A program made the translations under genes and the position numbers. Below are positions 20,673 to 32,584 of a DNA stretch of 64,000 nucleotides, piece by piece (position 1 is the first letter of the stretch; every line of letters starts with the position of its first letter). Below the pieces are notes generated by a model, which saw only the letters and a list, made by a program, of their open reading frames with translations, did no database searches and had not been told where the DNA came from. The stretch covers positions 9,081,883 to 9,145,882 of the forward strand of contig NC_047081.1 of assembly GCF_902459465.1 (NCBI RefSeq). Direction: 5' to 3'. This DNA is from Asterias rubens (lineage: Eukaryota; Echinodermata; Asteroidea; Forcipulatida; Asteriidae).

Positions 20673-23600
20673 AAAAAAAAACATTCAACAACAACAAATG
20701 AAAAACAATAATAAAACCAACAAGCAAATTGAAAAAATATATTTGTATTATATACACTCGTACAAAGATCATTCATATTCATAACAAAGACATGTTTGAA
20801 AATTTTGAAAAATACACACTACAACAGACAACCCCCCCCCCCCCAAAAAAAAAAAAAGAATTAACGAAATCACGACAACAAAATCACGACAACAAATAAA
20901 CAAACAAGAACAGAACCACAACAGGCACACACCACCAACAAACAAAACAACAACAACAACAACAACAACGACCCTATCTTTTCATGCATTAATCATTAAA
21001 CAATTTTGTTTTGTATGTTTTTTTTTCTTTTGAGTGGAGCTCTAAGACTCCGTTTATTCATCACCAGTGAAAACAAAGTACAAACATCTTCAATGGAACA
21101 TTAACACATACTGTTAGATCAATACATTGAGGATACAAGAGGCTAGTTAAAAGACAATGAACAAAGGGTGATATAACTTATCAAAACAACAAGAACATCA
21201 AAACATGAAAAGCAAATGTTTGCAAGAAAAACGGATTTGATTTAAATTTTGTAGTATATTGTTATTTTGACAAGACGTAGGCCTGAATACCTGTATAGTT
21301 ACACACCATGTCATTTCTTAATTCAAGAGAAGAACTTAATATGTAACAACCTGAGATTGATTGTTGATGTTTTTTTTTTTTTTTTTTTTTTTTCAATTGG
21401 TAGAGACTTTACAGCCAATAAAAAGATCGAGAAAATAGCTCACGTTGTCTTCAAAAAGCTGGAGGAAGATTTGGACCAACGAGAAGGGAAACCAGTGAAT
21501 ATTAAAGATATAATGATACCAGCAGTCGCCGGTGTCCTGAGCCATCTCTGCTTTGGTTTTGAGTAAGTATAAACCTTATAGACCTTAGAGGGAAAACGGT
21601 GACGTTACAATCGAGACGCACATATTTGTCACGCGGCGCACAGTATTGGCCAATGAACAACCTCCTTTTGACCTCTAGGTGAGGGCGCCCTACTGAAATG
21701 ACGTCATGTGCATAAGGTCTAGAGAGGTTGCGTGACCCCGCAAAAAGTTCGTTGTGCGCGCCGCCGGTCGGCCATGTTGAGTACTATTTCGGTTGAAACG
21801 CGTCGTCTGCTCGCAACAGCAGACGCACGTTTGTAACCGAAAAAGTTGGAGTTTCTCCGACAGACAAACTTGGTGAAAGTTTTCCTTCAGTATTTTATTT
21901 GGTATGTTGTTTAATAGAACAATGAACAACGCAAGTCAACGCCCATACTGTGAGAAATCACTCACGAATTTTTAAATTCGTAAAAAAAAGCAAATTTTAA
22001 ACAACAAAGATCCATGAATTCAAACCTGCCGACTGGTCTCCGAACTTTACTCAGCAATGTCGTACCCAGAGCTCTGTTATGTATTAGTACATACACTTTA
22101 TATCAATAATTTAGGTCATTTAAGTCCATAGATGCATAGGCCCTACAATCAATTGCACGTCCAGAAAAATCTGTAACAAACTTTGGAGTTGTATCTTATA
22201 CTCTTGAGGCCGCCCTTATTGCGACAAATTATTTGTGTTCAAATCGGAACTGGGGTTGTAAAGCAATCGCACAACATCGGTAAACAGATTGTCCAAAGGC
22301 CCACACTTCGTGTATCACAACTTATATATAAAATAACAAACCTGTGAAAATTTAGGCTCAATCAGTCATCGGAGTCGGGAGAAAAAAACGGGAAAAACCT
22401 ACCCTTGTTTCGGCACGTTTCGCCGTGTCATGACATGTGTTTAAAATAAATCCGTTATTTTCGATATCGAGAATTAATTGTTTTAATGTTTTCTCAAAAG
22501 TAAAGCATTTCATGGAATAATATTTCAAGGGCAGTCTTTCACCATTACCTTCTGTAAACCTTTTAAGTTATTTGTAATTTTTGTTTCTGTGAACTTTTAA
22601 TTTTTTATCTGCTCAGAAAGTGTCCAATGGCTTTGAAAATTAAATGACTTGTTTTCGGCAATGCTGATACGGTATTAGCTGGCCTTCATCGGCACAAAAC
22701 ATATGAGATCTGGTATAATTATTTTAGATTCAACTCTCTGAAGGGGTGCCGGTGATTCACGTTTAACAAAAATACCATTGACAATACGCTCAGACATAGA
22801 TTTGATTTGTTTTGAAATGGTTTTTCGCACAACTTACAAGACATTATTCGCGCGGGCCAGAGGCCGAATTAAACCTTTGTACATGTAGACCTGCATGTAC
22901 GCATTTTTAAATGTGTAAAACAATTTTTAAATACAAATCAAAAATTGGAGTGAACAGAGGAGAAAGGAAAGGTCTTTGGCTTGCTGAAAAGCAAGTCAAA
23001 AATAAATTAAAGAGAGGACAATGTCAAAGAAGCCATAGTTTAAAAAAGCACAATTACTCTTTGATGGATTTGGATATAAAACCAACATTGTAACTATTTT
23101 AAGTTGTGGATTTTGTTTTTATTTATTCATTTATCATGAGTCAGTGCAACATCAATGGATCTTATTGCTTTTATAAATTTAGATTGACATTGAATACGAA
23201 ATGACTTACTTAGCATATACTGTAACCAATCAACATGAAATGATAACAACTTTTTCCTTAGCCGGTGTGTCTAATTAATCGGAGAAAAATTGAAACACCT
23301 TGTTAATAGGGTCATAGATCCCCAGCCGTTGCTTGGCCCTGCTTGGTGCACAATCGATGGTAGCCAAACAAAGAAATGCCACAGTCTCCTGGCTTACGAT
23401 GTTTAACCCTAATGAACACTTGAACTGCTTTGCGGCGGGTGTCAAAAACTGACCTATGTGACGTCACGCGAAACCTCTCTCTATACATGTACATGTATTT
23501 TTTCGGGCGGCTGAGGTGCTCTATGGTTTAGCTTTATTAGTCTACACAGCCTTGATCAAGGCTATCAATGGACCTGAATAGATTCCATTTTAAAGTTCAG

Positions 23601-26600
23601 ATTGATTTTTAGAATGTGATCGGCTGACCATGACGCTGTGCTCTCGATTGAATAGAAGTTAAAAGCTTTTATCAGATGGGAAAAAACCCACAGTTTTCTG
23701 AGATTGCACTATCCAATTTAAATGGGTCACATTTCAAATAGTTCAGCTATTACTTGTCAAATCTCTATTAAAATGTTGAAGTGCAAAAAGTGACTTTTCT
23801 CGTCATTATGTAATACAGCAAATATCTTGGCCCAATTTCATAGAGCTGCTAAGCACAAATATTTGCTTAGCATGAAATGTTTTGCCTTGATAAAAACAAG
23901 ATTACCAACCAAGTTTCCACGTGATTTTCAGGATAAGCAAACAACAGCTCAATACATGTAACAAGCAATATGCAACAAATAGAAATTAGGTTGGTAATCC
24001 GGTTTTTACCACTGGAAGAAATTTCATGCTAAGAATTTTTGTTGTGCTAAGCAGCTCTATGAAGTTGGGCCCAGGAATGCACAAAGTCACCTGGGTTTTT
24101 GTCAAGGTGACATTATGGTGACACTTTGGAACCGAGTGCCACGTTGGCAAACCGCCGTGGGGCTTCAGTTTGACTTGCCCCCGAGGTATCACCTGTCTTT
24201 CGTCGACTAAAATACCCTGTTATTTGAAAGTAACCCCCCCCCCCCTGAAATGAATTTTATTAAAACTTCGTCAATATACAAAACTACACAAACTATTAAA
24301 ACCAACTACTCATTAATTGAGCAACATGTAAAGAAAAAACAAGCAAATGGCCAAAAACAGTACATTTTATGAATGGCATTTAGTTTATACACATCAATAC
24401 AAAAAAGGCCCTCTTTTGGTATTGAACTTTTCAAAGTTGTTATTTTTTTATATTAAGAAACTTCTTCCCTTTTTTTTTTACTTTACTTATTTTTTGTTCA
24501 TTGATATTGTTTATACATCTATGCTCATTTTCCACAGTAGGCCGTTAGTGTTGAATCGTATGGGGGTATGCTCGTGTTAATTACTCAAGCAATGTTATGC
24601 AAACACGCCTTTACTGCTTTATTACAGGAAAAGGAAACACAATAAACCTTACCTGGCAGCACAAACCATAAGTGTCATTATACGACCAAGGACACTTTAA
24701 TCAGAAAACCACAAAAACACCTGGTATGACCTTGATGACGACAACGTTGACCTGTTTTGTGGCGGAATTTTATTCTTGCCAATTCATATCCCATTGCGTT
24801 AGATAGTGTATCAAGTTTTCATGACCAGAATACATCGGACACTATTGGTAATTACTCAAAATAATTATTGGCATAAAACCTCACTTGGTAACGAGTAATG
24901 GGGCGAGGTTGATAGTGTAAAACATTGTGAGAAGGCGGCTCCCTTTGAAGTAACGTATAGTTTTCGAGAAACTGAAAGAAGTAATTTTCCACTAATTTGA
25001 TTCCGAGACCTCAGAATTATAATTTAGTGAGGTCTCGAAATCAAGCATCTCAACGCACACAACTTTGTGTGACAAGGGTGTTTTTTCTTTCATTGTTATC
25101 TCGCAACTTCGACGACCGATTGAGCTAAAATTTGCACATGTTTATGCGTATGTAGAGATACGCCAAAACTGTGAAGACAATTACCAATAAGTGTCCAGTG
25201 TCTTTAAAGCAACTTCTTATCGCAACGGCTGTATAGCCCGAGTTTTGTCAACCGAGGTTGATTTTTTTGGGATGCAAAGCAAAAGCAGATAGGCCAAGTT
25301 CGTTACACATAACAATTATGTTCATATAGGGGTAATTGTATTCGTTGATAAGGCAAAAAAGTTAACGATTGTTTAGGGGCCGCGCCTCCCTCCTTTTTTG
25401 TTTTGTTTAACTCAGACGAAAAAGGGGCCGGGCGGCCATTTTGGAAAAAACACCTACTTTTTTGTCGAAAAGGCCATACATTGACTATTTTGATTATTGT
25501 CAACAGGGCCGATGCATCGGTACACGAACGCGTCAGTAAGCTGATGGGTGGTGACCTGTACACCTACATCGTTGGACCCAGAAACAAGGCTGACGTCATA
25601 CCTTGCTTACGTCACATTCCGAGTAGTGGCATCCGGTTCATAAAAAATACAACAAGTGACCTAAATGGACTTCTGAGGTCAGAGTTCAAGCGACACAAAG
25701 AGAGTCTTGACCCAGGTATGACAATAAACACATTCACCAAAACCGATTAATTGATCGAGTCATTCGTTAATTTTCATCTTTCAAAATTGCGTTCATTAGT
25801 TGAATTCATATTGATTTGGATTAGCAGGGAAAATTCTAACTGACGATATGGACTTGTTAATTGATTGATTGATTGACTGATTGATTGATTGGTTGATTGA
25901 CTAGTTGGTCGATTTATTGATTGATTTTCACCTTCCAAAATTGCGTTTATTTCCCAGAAAATCTCCGTGATTTGATGGACGGTGTTATAAATGCTCGCAA
26001 TCTGGGCCAAAAAGCTGATCCTGAGAAATACAAGTTCATGACCGACACACACGTCTACCAAGTAATATCTAACTATCTCGGCGGAAGTAAGTTATACTAA
26101 AATCATGTTTAAAAAAACCTGGACACTATTGGTAATCACTCAAAATAATTATTAGCATAAAACCTTACTTCGTAACGAGTAATGGGGAGAGATTGGGAGT
26201 ATAAAACATTGTGAGAACCGGCTCCCTCTGAAGTGGAGTAGTTTTCGAGAAAGAAGTAATTTTCCACGAATTTGATTTCGAGACCTCAAGTTTAGAATTT
26301 GAGGTCTCGAAATCAACCATCTAAACGCACACAACTTCGTGTGACAAGGGTGTTTCTTCTTTCATTATTATCTCGCAACTTCTACCGATTGAGCTCAAAT
26401 TTTCACAGGTTTGTTATTTCATGCATGTTGAGATAAAACAAGTGAGAAGACTGGTGTATGACAATTACCAATAGTGTCCACTGTCTTTAAAAGTACTGGA
26501 TGGTAATTATTGAAAGTAACTGTTAGCAGAAAAACTTACTTGGTAAGCAATCAAAGCTGTTGATATGTAAAAACATTGTGAGAAACTGCTCCCTCTGAAG

Positions 26601-29600
26601 TATTACGTAGTTTTACGGGCAAGTTCTCATTTAAATTAACGGGTGTTCTCACTCAAATTAACGGGTAATTTCTCATTCAAATTATTATTAAGGACTTCAG
26701 GCCTGATTATTTAGGCATCTGGAAGCACTCGTATGCATATGTTGGGAAACACCAAGTGATAATTCTGGTCTTTGACAATTACCACAGTTTCCAGTGCCTT
26801 TAAGGAAATATTGCAAGAGATAGTGATGTGACGACACAGTTTTTCACAATTGCTTTACACTATAATATTATGATTAGGACTAATAATCAGTTTCACTTGT
26901 TGTTTTGCTGTTTTCATCTTACTTTTTGGTTTTCTATTCCTGCTCATCTTCCTGTTTGTGTGTGAGCTTACGAAATGGCCCTTGTAGGGTATTTTATACA
27001 ACAAAACAGTGGACGTTTTCTTTTTCCACTTTTGAAGCCACAGGGTAATTCTTTAGAAAAGGGATATTTTTTTTAAAGGAAAATTTCACTTTCCAAAAGC
27101 GTTTGGAGACTTCACTGTATTTTTGCGCTATTTAAAAGCTGTTCATTCTTGTTATTAATTAGTATTATTATTTGCACAGCCACCGCGGGTTTCATAGTGG
27201 CATCGCTATGGTCTCTTACTCTCATGGTAGCAAATCCAGAGAAACAGGAAAAGATCGCCTCCGAAGTTACGAGTGTCGTTGGCGAGGACCGAAAGCCTGG
27301 TCTAGATGACCGAGACTCGCTGGTGTACGTCAGGGCAGCTATTGAAGAGATTCTACGGTACGCCTGTATTGCCCCGCTCTCGGTGCCTCACAAAACCACA
27401 CAGGATATCACGTTTCGTAAGTATACCATTGGTATAATATTGTTGGATACTATTGCCATATTATTGGTATAATTATTGTTGCTATATTATAAGTTATCAC
27501 ACAAGCGCGAGTGGAATACGGAAAAATATAGCGCTTCTGCGTCTCATATCCAACGAGGCCGAAGGCCGAGTTGGATATTGGACACAGACGCGCTATATTT
27601 TCCGTATTTCCACGAGCGCGCGTGTGATAACTTATTATCTTCAAGCAAACTTGGCGCGTTACATAGAACACACAAGACGCATGGTAGTGATATTAGCCGT
27701 GCAATATTATACAAATATTGACTGCTTCGAGTGCTATGGTTAAAACTATGACTCCCGAGGTGATCCCCGGAGCGTTCTATTTTCCCGAGGCGAAGCCGAG
27801 GGAAAATAGAACGCTCCGGGGATCACCAAGGGAGTCATAGTTTTTAACCATTGCACGAGTAAAAGCAGTCAATATTTGTTTTATAACACCCCAAACATTT
27901 CTAAATACTGTACTATTATTATTAAGTTACAGACCTGAATGCTACAATCCACGGACGACGCGAATACAGATTGCAAACACTTAACTGTGCTGCATGTAGT
28001 GTCGTGCAGTCCGAAATTGTTACAGACTATTAATTTATCATCCTCGTACACGCAACGGACGTCTGGGTACTGCACGCCGTGTGCTAGTCTGTCGGACTAG
28101 CGCACGGCGCCGTGTGCTAGTCTTCGGACTAGCGCATGGCAAACCGATGCGCTATCACACGGCCGTCGTCTAGCAAAACTAAGACATGTCATGTGACGCG
28201 CTCTAAACCAATGAGCAGGCAGAATACTTGCAAGGGGTGTTATAAAGGTTTTTATCACTACTCCATTCTGCGAATCTGATTGGAGGATTAGCGCGTACTT
28301 GAAGATAATACTGGTATATTATGTGCCTCTGAAGAAGGTCCGGTTTGGATCGATGGCTTAGGTCCGGTTTAGATTTAAAGCTAAGGCCACCTACCCTACT
28401 CATTATTGGTATACTATTGGAATTTGTTGGTATATTATTGGTATGTTACTTCGTGTATTATTGATAATTACATGTATTGGTATGTTTTATTAACAACATC
28501 ACATTGTGACCAACATTAGTGTCCACTACCTTTAGCACTAAAACACTACTCAAAAGAGCCAATTCACATGGTGCATACCCGCAAACTTTATATATCTTTG
28601 TCATTCTTCCAACATGCAACATTTTTAATTAACTTACGAATTATCACGTATTTGTTTTTGATTTCAGGTGGTTATAGCGTACCAAAAGACACTTCAGTTT
28701 TAGCCAACTTTTATGGTTTGCACTTCAATGAGGAGTTTTGGCCAGCACCATTCGAATACAAACCAGGTACAGCTCTCTCACTCTCTCTCTCCCTATCTCT
28801 CCTTATTTGAAGTATTTTCCTCTTCAGAACAAGACACTGCCGTCGACTTCACAAAACTCTTCCTTACTTAAGACTAATCTTAGGACTTAGGACGAGTCAC
28901 AACCATGCACTGTAGCATGCAGAAATTAAGATTAACCCTAAGTTAGGATGAGTTACTCGTCCCATGGAGCTCACCCTAACTCGAGATAAGACTAGTCCTT
29001 ACTCTTTGTGAAATCGACCACTGGACACCTTTGGTAATATTGTCAAAGACCAATCTTCTCAATTGGTGTATCTCAACTGCACAAAATAACAAAGGCTGTG
29101 AAAATTTGTGCTCAATCGGTCGTCGAAGTCGCGAGATAATACTCATGGAAGAAAAAAACACCATTGTCACACGAAGTTGTGTGCTTTTTCAGATGCTCGA
29201 TTTCGGGACCTCAAATTCTAATTCTGATGTCTCGAAATCAAATTCAAATACTTTAGTGGAAGATTACATCTTTCCCAAAAAGCAACGTTACTACGTTACT
29301 TCCGAGGGGAGCCGTTTCTCACAATGTTTTATAGTATCAACAGCGCTCCATTGCTATTGTTACCGAGTAAGTTTTTATGCCAAAAATTATTTTGAGTAAT
29401 TAATTATCAACAGTGTGCAGTGCCTCTTAAAGGATCACGTTGCCTTGGATCGGACGAGTTGGTCTATAAAAAGCGTTTGTTATGAAATGCATATGGTTAG
29501 AAAGATGTGTTAAAAGTAGAATATAATGATCCACACATTGTATCACGCAAAAATGCACGGTTTTCATTTTACGTCGCGAACTAAAACGGTCGGCCATTTA

Positions 29601-30236
29601 TGGGAGTCAAATTTTTGACTCCCATAAATGGCCGACCGTGTTTGTCGCAAGGCAAAACGAAAACCACGCAATTTTGAGGCATGTTTGTGTGGATCATTGT
29701 ATTCCACTTTTACACCATCTTTCTAACCATACCGATTTTATAAAAAAACGCTACAGAACGCTTTTCAAAGACCAACTCGACCGATCCAAGGCAACGTGTT
29801 CCTTTAATGGAAAGTTTCACATCACTGTATTATAATGTAGCAACCGGCACCCTCGTTCAATAATTTAAAAACATGATATTCAATCTAAACAGTTTTCGTT
29901 TCGAAACCATACTTTCACTTTCGCGTGAGAGTGGGAAACTACATGGTAATGACACGTTTCTGCTTGTTGTTTCCTTGTCCAGAGCGGTTTATTGACGAAG
30001 GGGGGAACTTCCAAAGCAAAGCGCACATGTTTCCCTTCGGTTACGGCGTTCGTGCATGCCCCGCCCAGCCCGAGGCAAGACAACTTGTTTATCTCATTCT
30101 ATCATGGCTCACACATCGCTACGCCATCACCCGGGTACCAGGCGAGGAGCAAAAGGATATTCTTCAACAAGACCCACAGGTTCAAGTTGCACGGGCACCA
30201 GCGCCGTTTGATGTCATACTTCAAAGACGATTTTAA
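16054..30236 (+). CDS. Cytochrome P450, CYP2 clan, CYP17-like paralogue (complete, 9 exons, 518 aa)
   Basis: Exons: 16054-16249, 18508-18687, 19371-19464, 21404-21562, 25507-25715, 25958-26086, 27180-27416, 28668-28766 and 29983-30236 (stop TAA). Together they are 1557 bp, in frame throughout. I chose ATG 16054 because an upstream in-frame TTG is not a usual start. Residues 22-41 form a hydrophobic ER anchor, followed by a proline hinge (PPPSPPAHFLLGHL, 51-64). ExxR is EILR (379-382), then FEYKPERF, then the haem loop FGYGVRACPA with Cys460. The usual final glycine is alanine, which the family tolerates. The I-helix is abnormal: where the neighbour has GGIGTT this protein has TTAGFI (323-328), so both threonines involved in oxygen activation are gone. 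The last exon matches the neighbour at roughly 35 of 83 residues without gaps. It is a tandem duplicate; catalytic competence is uncertain, but the frame shows no decay. Confidence 0.92.
16387..16537. mobile_element. GTTCGTTTAGCTTCCC inverted-repeat element, family H, copy 1
   Basis: The left arm TCGTTTAGCTTCCCTGGGTC and right arm GACCCAGGGAAGCTAAACGA are exact complements, continuing through GACCCCGGTGTGT and AGGACGAACG. It lies 137 bp after exon 1 of the second P450. Confidence 0.9.
16566..16692. repeat. TTTCCGTATGGCGCC-type inverted repeat, family I
   Basis: It starts AAGTTTCCGTTTGGCGCC and has CACTTTTTCATTCGATATGA and ATATCCCTTTTTGTAAAAC. The right end is shortened. Better copies are at 38196 and 39588. 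Confidence 0.7.
17579..17732. mobile_element. Family H inverted-repeat element, copy 2
   Basis: It has the same arms as the copy at 16387 (GTTCGTTTAGCTCCCCTGGG and GGGGAAGCTAAACGAACGCA), with a short spacer around TTATCTGC. Both copies are in intron 1 of the second P450, 1.2 kb apart. Confidence 0.9.
18711..19092 (+). mobile_element. TTAA-flanked MITE, family B (relative of family A)
   Basis: The ends are AGGGAAAGTACATGTTTGG and CAAACGTGTACCTTCCCT between TTAA sites. The interior is like family A, but the central hairpin is AAGACTTCTAGC/GCTAGAAGTCTT. It begins 23 bp after the exon 2 donor. Confidence 0.85.
19106..19270 (+). mobile_element. Truncated family A/B MITE
   Basis: It starts TTAAAGGCACGATACACCTT and continues to about GAGAGAATAATGAAATAC, then breaks off. 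Only 13 bp separate it from the previous element. Confidence 0.7.
19788..19865 (+). repeat. tRNA-like SINE head
   Basis: GGCTAGCTCGATGGACTAGTG resembles an A box region, and GTGGGTTCGAATGCCAACC has a B box. The cloverleaf is imperfect, so I read it as a SINE remnant, in intron 3 of the second P450. Confidence 0.5.
20382..20870 (+). repeat. Three tandem C-run/A-run units in P450 intron 3
   Basis: Each unit has CATAACAATGACATGTTTGA, then a TACAACAGGCA-like block, then a C-run and a long A-run, usually followed by CAA repeats and AAACCAACAAACAAATTG. Units start near 20385, 20595 and 20780. The runs invite assembly error. Confidence 0.85.
22276..22636 (+). mobile_element. MITE family C, left end truncated
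   Basis: It contains ACAAACCTGTGAAAATTTAG, TTTCGGCACGTTTCGCCGTG, a TTTTCGATATCGAGAATTAA hairpin and an end AAGTGTCCAATGGCTTTGAA. It matches the inverted copy at 53737. Confidence 0.7.
23825..24073. mobile_element. GGGCCCAATTTCAT inverted-repeat element, family E
   Basis: It runs from GGCCCAATTTCATAGAGCTG to CTCTATGAAGTTGGGCCC. The arms continue with GCTAAGCACAA, TGCTTAGCATGAAAT, CCTTGATAAAAACA and GATTACCAACCAA and their complements, so the whole element can fold back on itself. Confidence 0.85.
24832..25207 (-). mobile_element. Family A MITE, outer left end damaged
   Basis: It begins CATCGGACACTATTGG (inner part of the end only) and finishes GTGTCCAGTGTCTTTAA. Confidence 0.85.
25857..25925. 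repeat. TTGA/CTGA simple repeat
   Basis: Imperfect ATTGATTGATTGACTG-type tetranucleotide run in intron 5 of the second P450. Confidence 0.9.
26108..26490 (-). mobile_element. Family A MITE
   Basis: It starts 22 bp after exon 6 of the second P450 with a mutated end (TTTAAAAAAACCTGGACAC) and ends CACTGTCTTTAA at 26490. Confidence 0.85.
26487..26802 (-). mobile_element. Family A/B MITE sharing a TTAA with the preceding copy
   Basis: It begins with the TTAA (26487-26490) that ends the previous element and finishes TTCCAGTGCCTTTAA. The middle is rearranged, with three AAATTAACGGG-like repeats at 26633-26675. Confidence 0.75.
27487..27642. mobile_element. Long palindrome in P450 intron 7
   Basis: The left arm TATAAGTTATCACACAAGCG and right arm CGCGTGTGATAACTTATTA pair, as do GGAATACGGAAAAATATAGCG and CGCTATATTTTCCGTATTTCC. 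The apex is near CGAGGCCGAAGGCCGAG. It begins 70 bp after exon 7 of the second P450. Confidence 0.85.
27709..28246. mobile_element. Composite family G element, longest copy
   Basis: The first part is a palindrome (ACAAATATTGACTGCTTCGA to AGCAGTCAATATTTGTTTTA) with apex GAGGCGAAGCCGAGG. The second part runs from TATAACACCCC to GGGGTGTTATA and has a hairpin GTGTGCTAGTCTGTCGGACTAG repeated twice. Confidence 0.8.
28843..29018. repeat. GGATTTCAC/TTAGGACTAGTCC palindromic repeat
   Basis: It runs from GTCGACTTCACAAAACTC to CTCTTTGTGAAATCGACC with internal TTAGGAC motifs. It directly abuts the next element. Confidence 0.65.
29019..29430 (+). mobile_element. Family A MITE
   Basis: It begins ACTGGACACCTTTGGTAAT (left TTAA lost) and ends GTGCAGTGCCTCTTAA at 29430. 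Confidence 0.8.
29427..29807. mobile_element. TTAA-flanked palindromic element, family D
   Basis: The ends AGGATCACGTTGCCTTGGAT and ATCCAAGGCAACGTGTTCCT follow TTAA. The apex is a perfect hairpin: GGCCATTTATGGGAGTCAAA against TTTGACTCCCATAAATGGCC. It shares its left TTAA with the family A copy before it. Confidence 0.9.
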
Positions 30237-30469
30237 AGGAGTTGTGGGCGCGGCTCAGGCTATAGCTTGGCTCGCGGTTGTTTTGACAATATTGTGCGTG
30301 CTTTGCGGAGCCTGAAGCCAAATCCAAAGCCGAAGCCGTGGTTTCGAAAAGGACCTAGAACTCGCTCGGAATAATAAGTCACGTGGTAACTGTTTTCATT
30401 ATTATGGTGATGGCATTAGGTGGGATTTTTTTTTTCATAGGTGTTTTGTGTTTGTTTTGTTTTTTGAAA

Positions 30470-30475
30470 AATAAA
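30470..30475 (+). promoter_or_regulatory. Polyadenylation signal of the second P450
   Basis: AATAAA, 234 bp after the stop, a spacing close to that in the tandem copy. Confidence 0.6.
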
Positions 30476-30909
30476 GTGAGCAATAATGGACAGACATAGA
30501 ATTTAAATGTTTGGTTTTCCCGCCCAATTTCAGCACCGAATGCCACTCATTTAAACACTTGGTTCATTCAAAGAAGAACGTTAAAATTGTTTTTAAAATA
30601 ATGACTGAAACGAATTTGAATAAGAAAAACGAAATCAAATGTGCACGAAAACAAGACTGAGTACTAGCATACCTAAAATAGAAATTAAGCTTACTGAAAT
30701 TTGCCAGGAAAACCAAAACGACTTAAGTTAACAAGTTAACATTTTGTACTCCGATTAAAAAATGTAAATAATACTGGCCTAATTATGTTTAGGGTTATAA
30801 GAATAACTACATTTATTATACTTCTAGTTTACGACTGTAGTTTTTTTTTTTAATATGCTCCACACCACAGGCCAGGCTTCAGAACATCCGTTGGGCCAAT
30901 GTTTTAGGC

Positions 30910-31214
30910 TTAAAGGCAATGGACACCATTGGTAATATTGTCAAGGACCATTTATTCTCACTTAATAGCAAATCTGTGATAATTTTGATTCAAATTGGTC
31001 AACGAAGTTTGCAAGAAAATAGTTTGTTTGATTTCAGATGCCTATAAAAGGCTTCAGGCCTGAAGTCTTTTGATATTTCCAGTGAGAAATTACCTTGTTC
31101 TCAATCAATACGTAACTTCTGAGGGAGTTGTTTCTCGCAATGGTTTACCAAGTAAGTTTTTACGCTAACGAGTATTTTGAGTATGTTACCATTATTAGAG
31201 TCCAGTGCCTTTAA
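30910..31214 (+). mobile_element. Family A MITE, diverged
   Basis: TTAAAGGCAATGGACACCATT to GTCCAGTGCCTTTAA, with a shorter interior. The central hairpin is GCTTCAGGCCTGAAG-like. Confidence 0.8.
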
Positions 31215-32584
31215 TTATCCTTCGAATGACAAGTGACACAATTGAAGAGGAAATTACTTGATAGCTGGAACTACAATAGAAAACGTGAAGTCAACAAGCT
31301 ACAATGCAACAGGAAATTAAAAAGATAAAAACAACACAGTTCCTTGCCTATAGGAAGTTAGATATATAGCCCAAGATTCGGTTTCATTATAGGCTTAGAA
31401 TATAAGTTATATATAATCTAACACAGTAATATTATATAACTTTATAACATATATTATGTAATAACCCTTTCACCATTGACGAATATTTCGTCTGCCCAGA
31501 ACTAAACTGGCAATATCATAATAAATTTTGGAATTCAAACGGTCAAAAAATGAAAATGCATACATTATGTTTAAAACAAAAATATCAAAGTCAACAAAAA
31601 GAATGTTTGACTTAGAAAATGAATGTTTCTTTTTGCCAAACCCTTGAAGACCACTATTAATAAATAAACCCCAATAACCAGGAGCTCTAATTAATATGCA
31701 AAAGGAATTTGCAAACCCTTTACAAGATTGCTTATGACCTTGTAGTTTTGAGCAGACGGCTTGATTATTTCCGGTAGTGATTTTGACATAACTTTAGTTT
31801 GTTCAGCCTGCGTTATTTCCAGGCAGGAAGAGCGTTATACGACAGAGGGGAATACTTTCCCCGAGGATAACTGAAATTTGACAAAGTTTGACATGGGGCG
31901 CCTCGGTTTTTTTTCTTTTCTTGTTGTGCCCGGGTTGGTTTTTGAGACCCGGGTTTTGGTCCGACTTATTTTAACCAATTTCTGATATGATAAACATTCA
32001 ATTTTTGTATTGATGATTTATTTTTATGTTCGGCACATGAGGGTATATGGTGCTATCCCTTTTATTGTGTCTTCATTACATTATTTACTTGGACCTCAGG
32101 AATTCTTTTTAGTAATTATTATTATTATTTTGGGGGGAGGGGGGGGGCGAGGTTACCTCTGTACAAAAGGAAAATAATATTTTAAAGTATGGTAACATAT
32201 AAGAGATAGTGACGATGCCCTCCTCTCCCGTATCGTGCCTAAAGTAAAGTACGACTGAGACTGAACAAATGACGACGGAGGCAACTTAAGCCCCACCTTT
32301 ATTTGGGGACTAAAGTTTCCCAGTCCGATTTTGCATTTTCTTGTTTGTTTCCATGTTTCATATTATGGTTTAAAAATATTGTTTATTTTGGTAAACACAA
32401 ATAACAAGTTATAGCGCTTAGAAATGATATGCAGTTCTATTTTGTCACTTTTATAAAATGTAATTTATTCAATTTAAATTGATTTCATTGGTTTATAATC
32501 GCCACCAGATTTAGTCGTTATTTTTTAGGGGGCGTCGCTTTCAGAGGGAGCGGTTAGGGTTATAAAAACAATTACTGTTTCTGA

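Noticed and set aside
20343..20784. Poly-lysine/poly-glutamine and poly-valine/poly-phenylalanine frames
   Set aside because: They are translations of homopolymer and CAA runs.
21690..21929. 79-codon minus-strand frame downstream of exon 4 of the second P450
   Set aside because: No domain, splice site or paralogue match; intronic.
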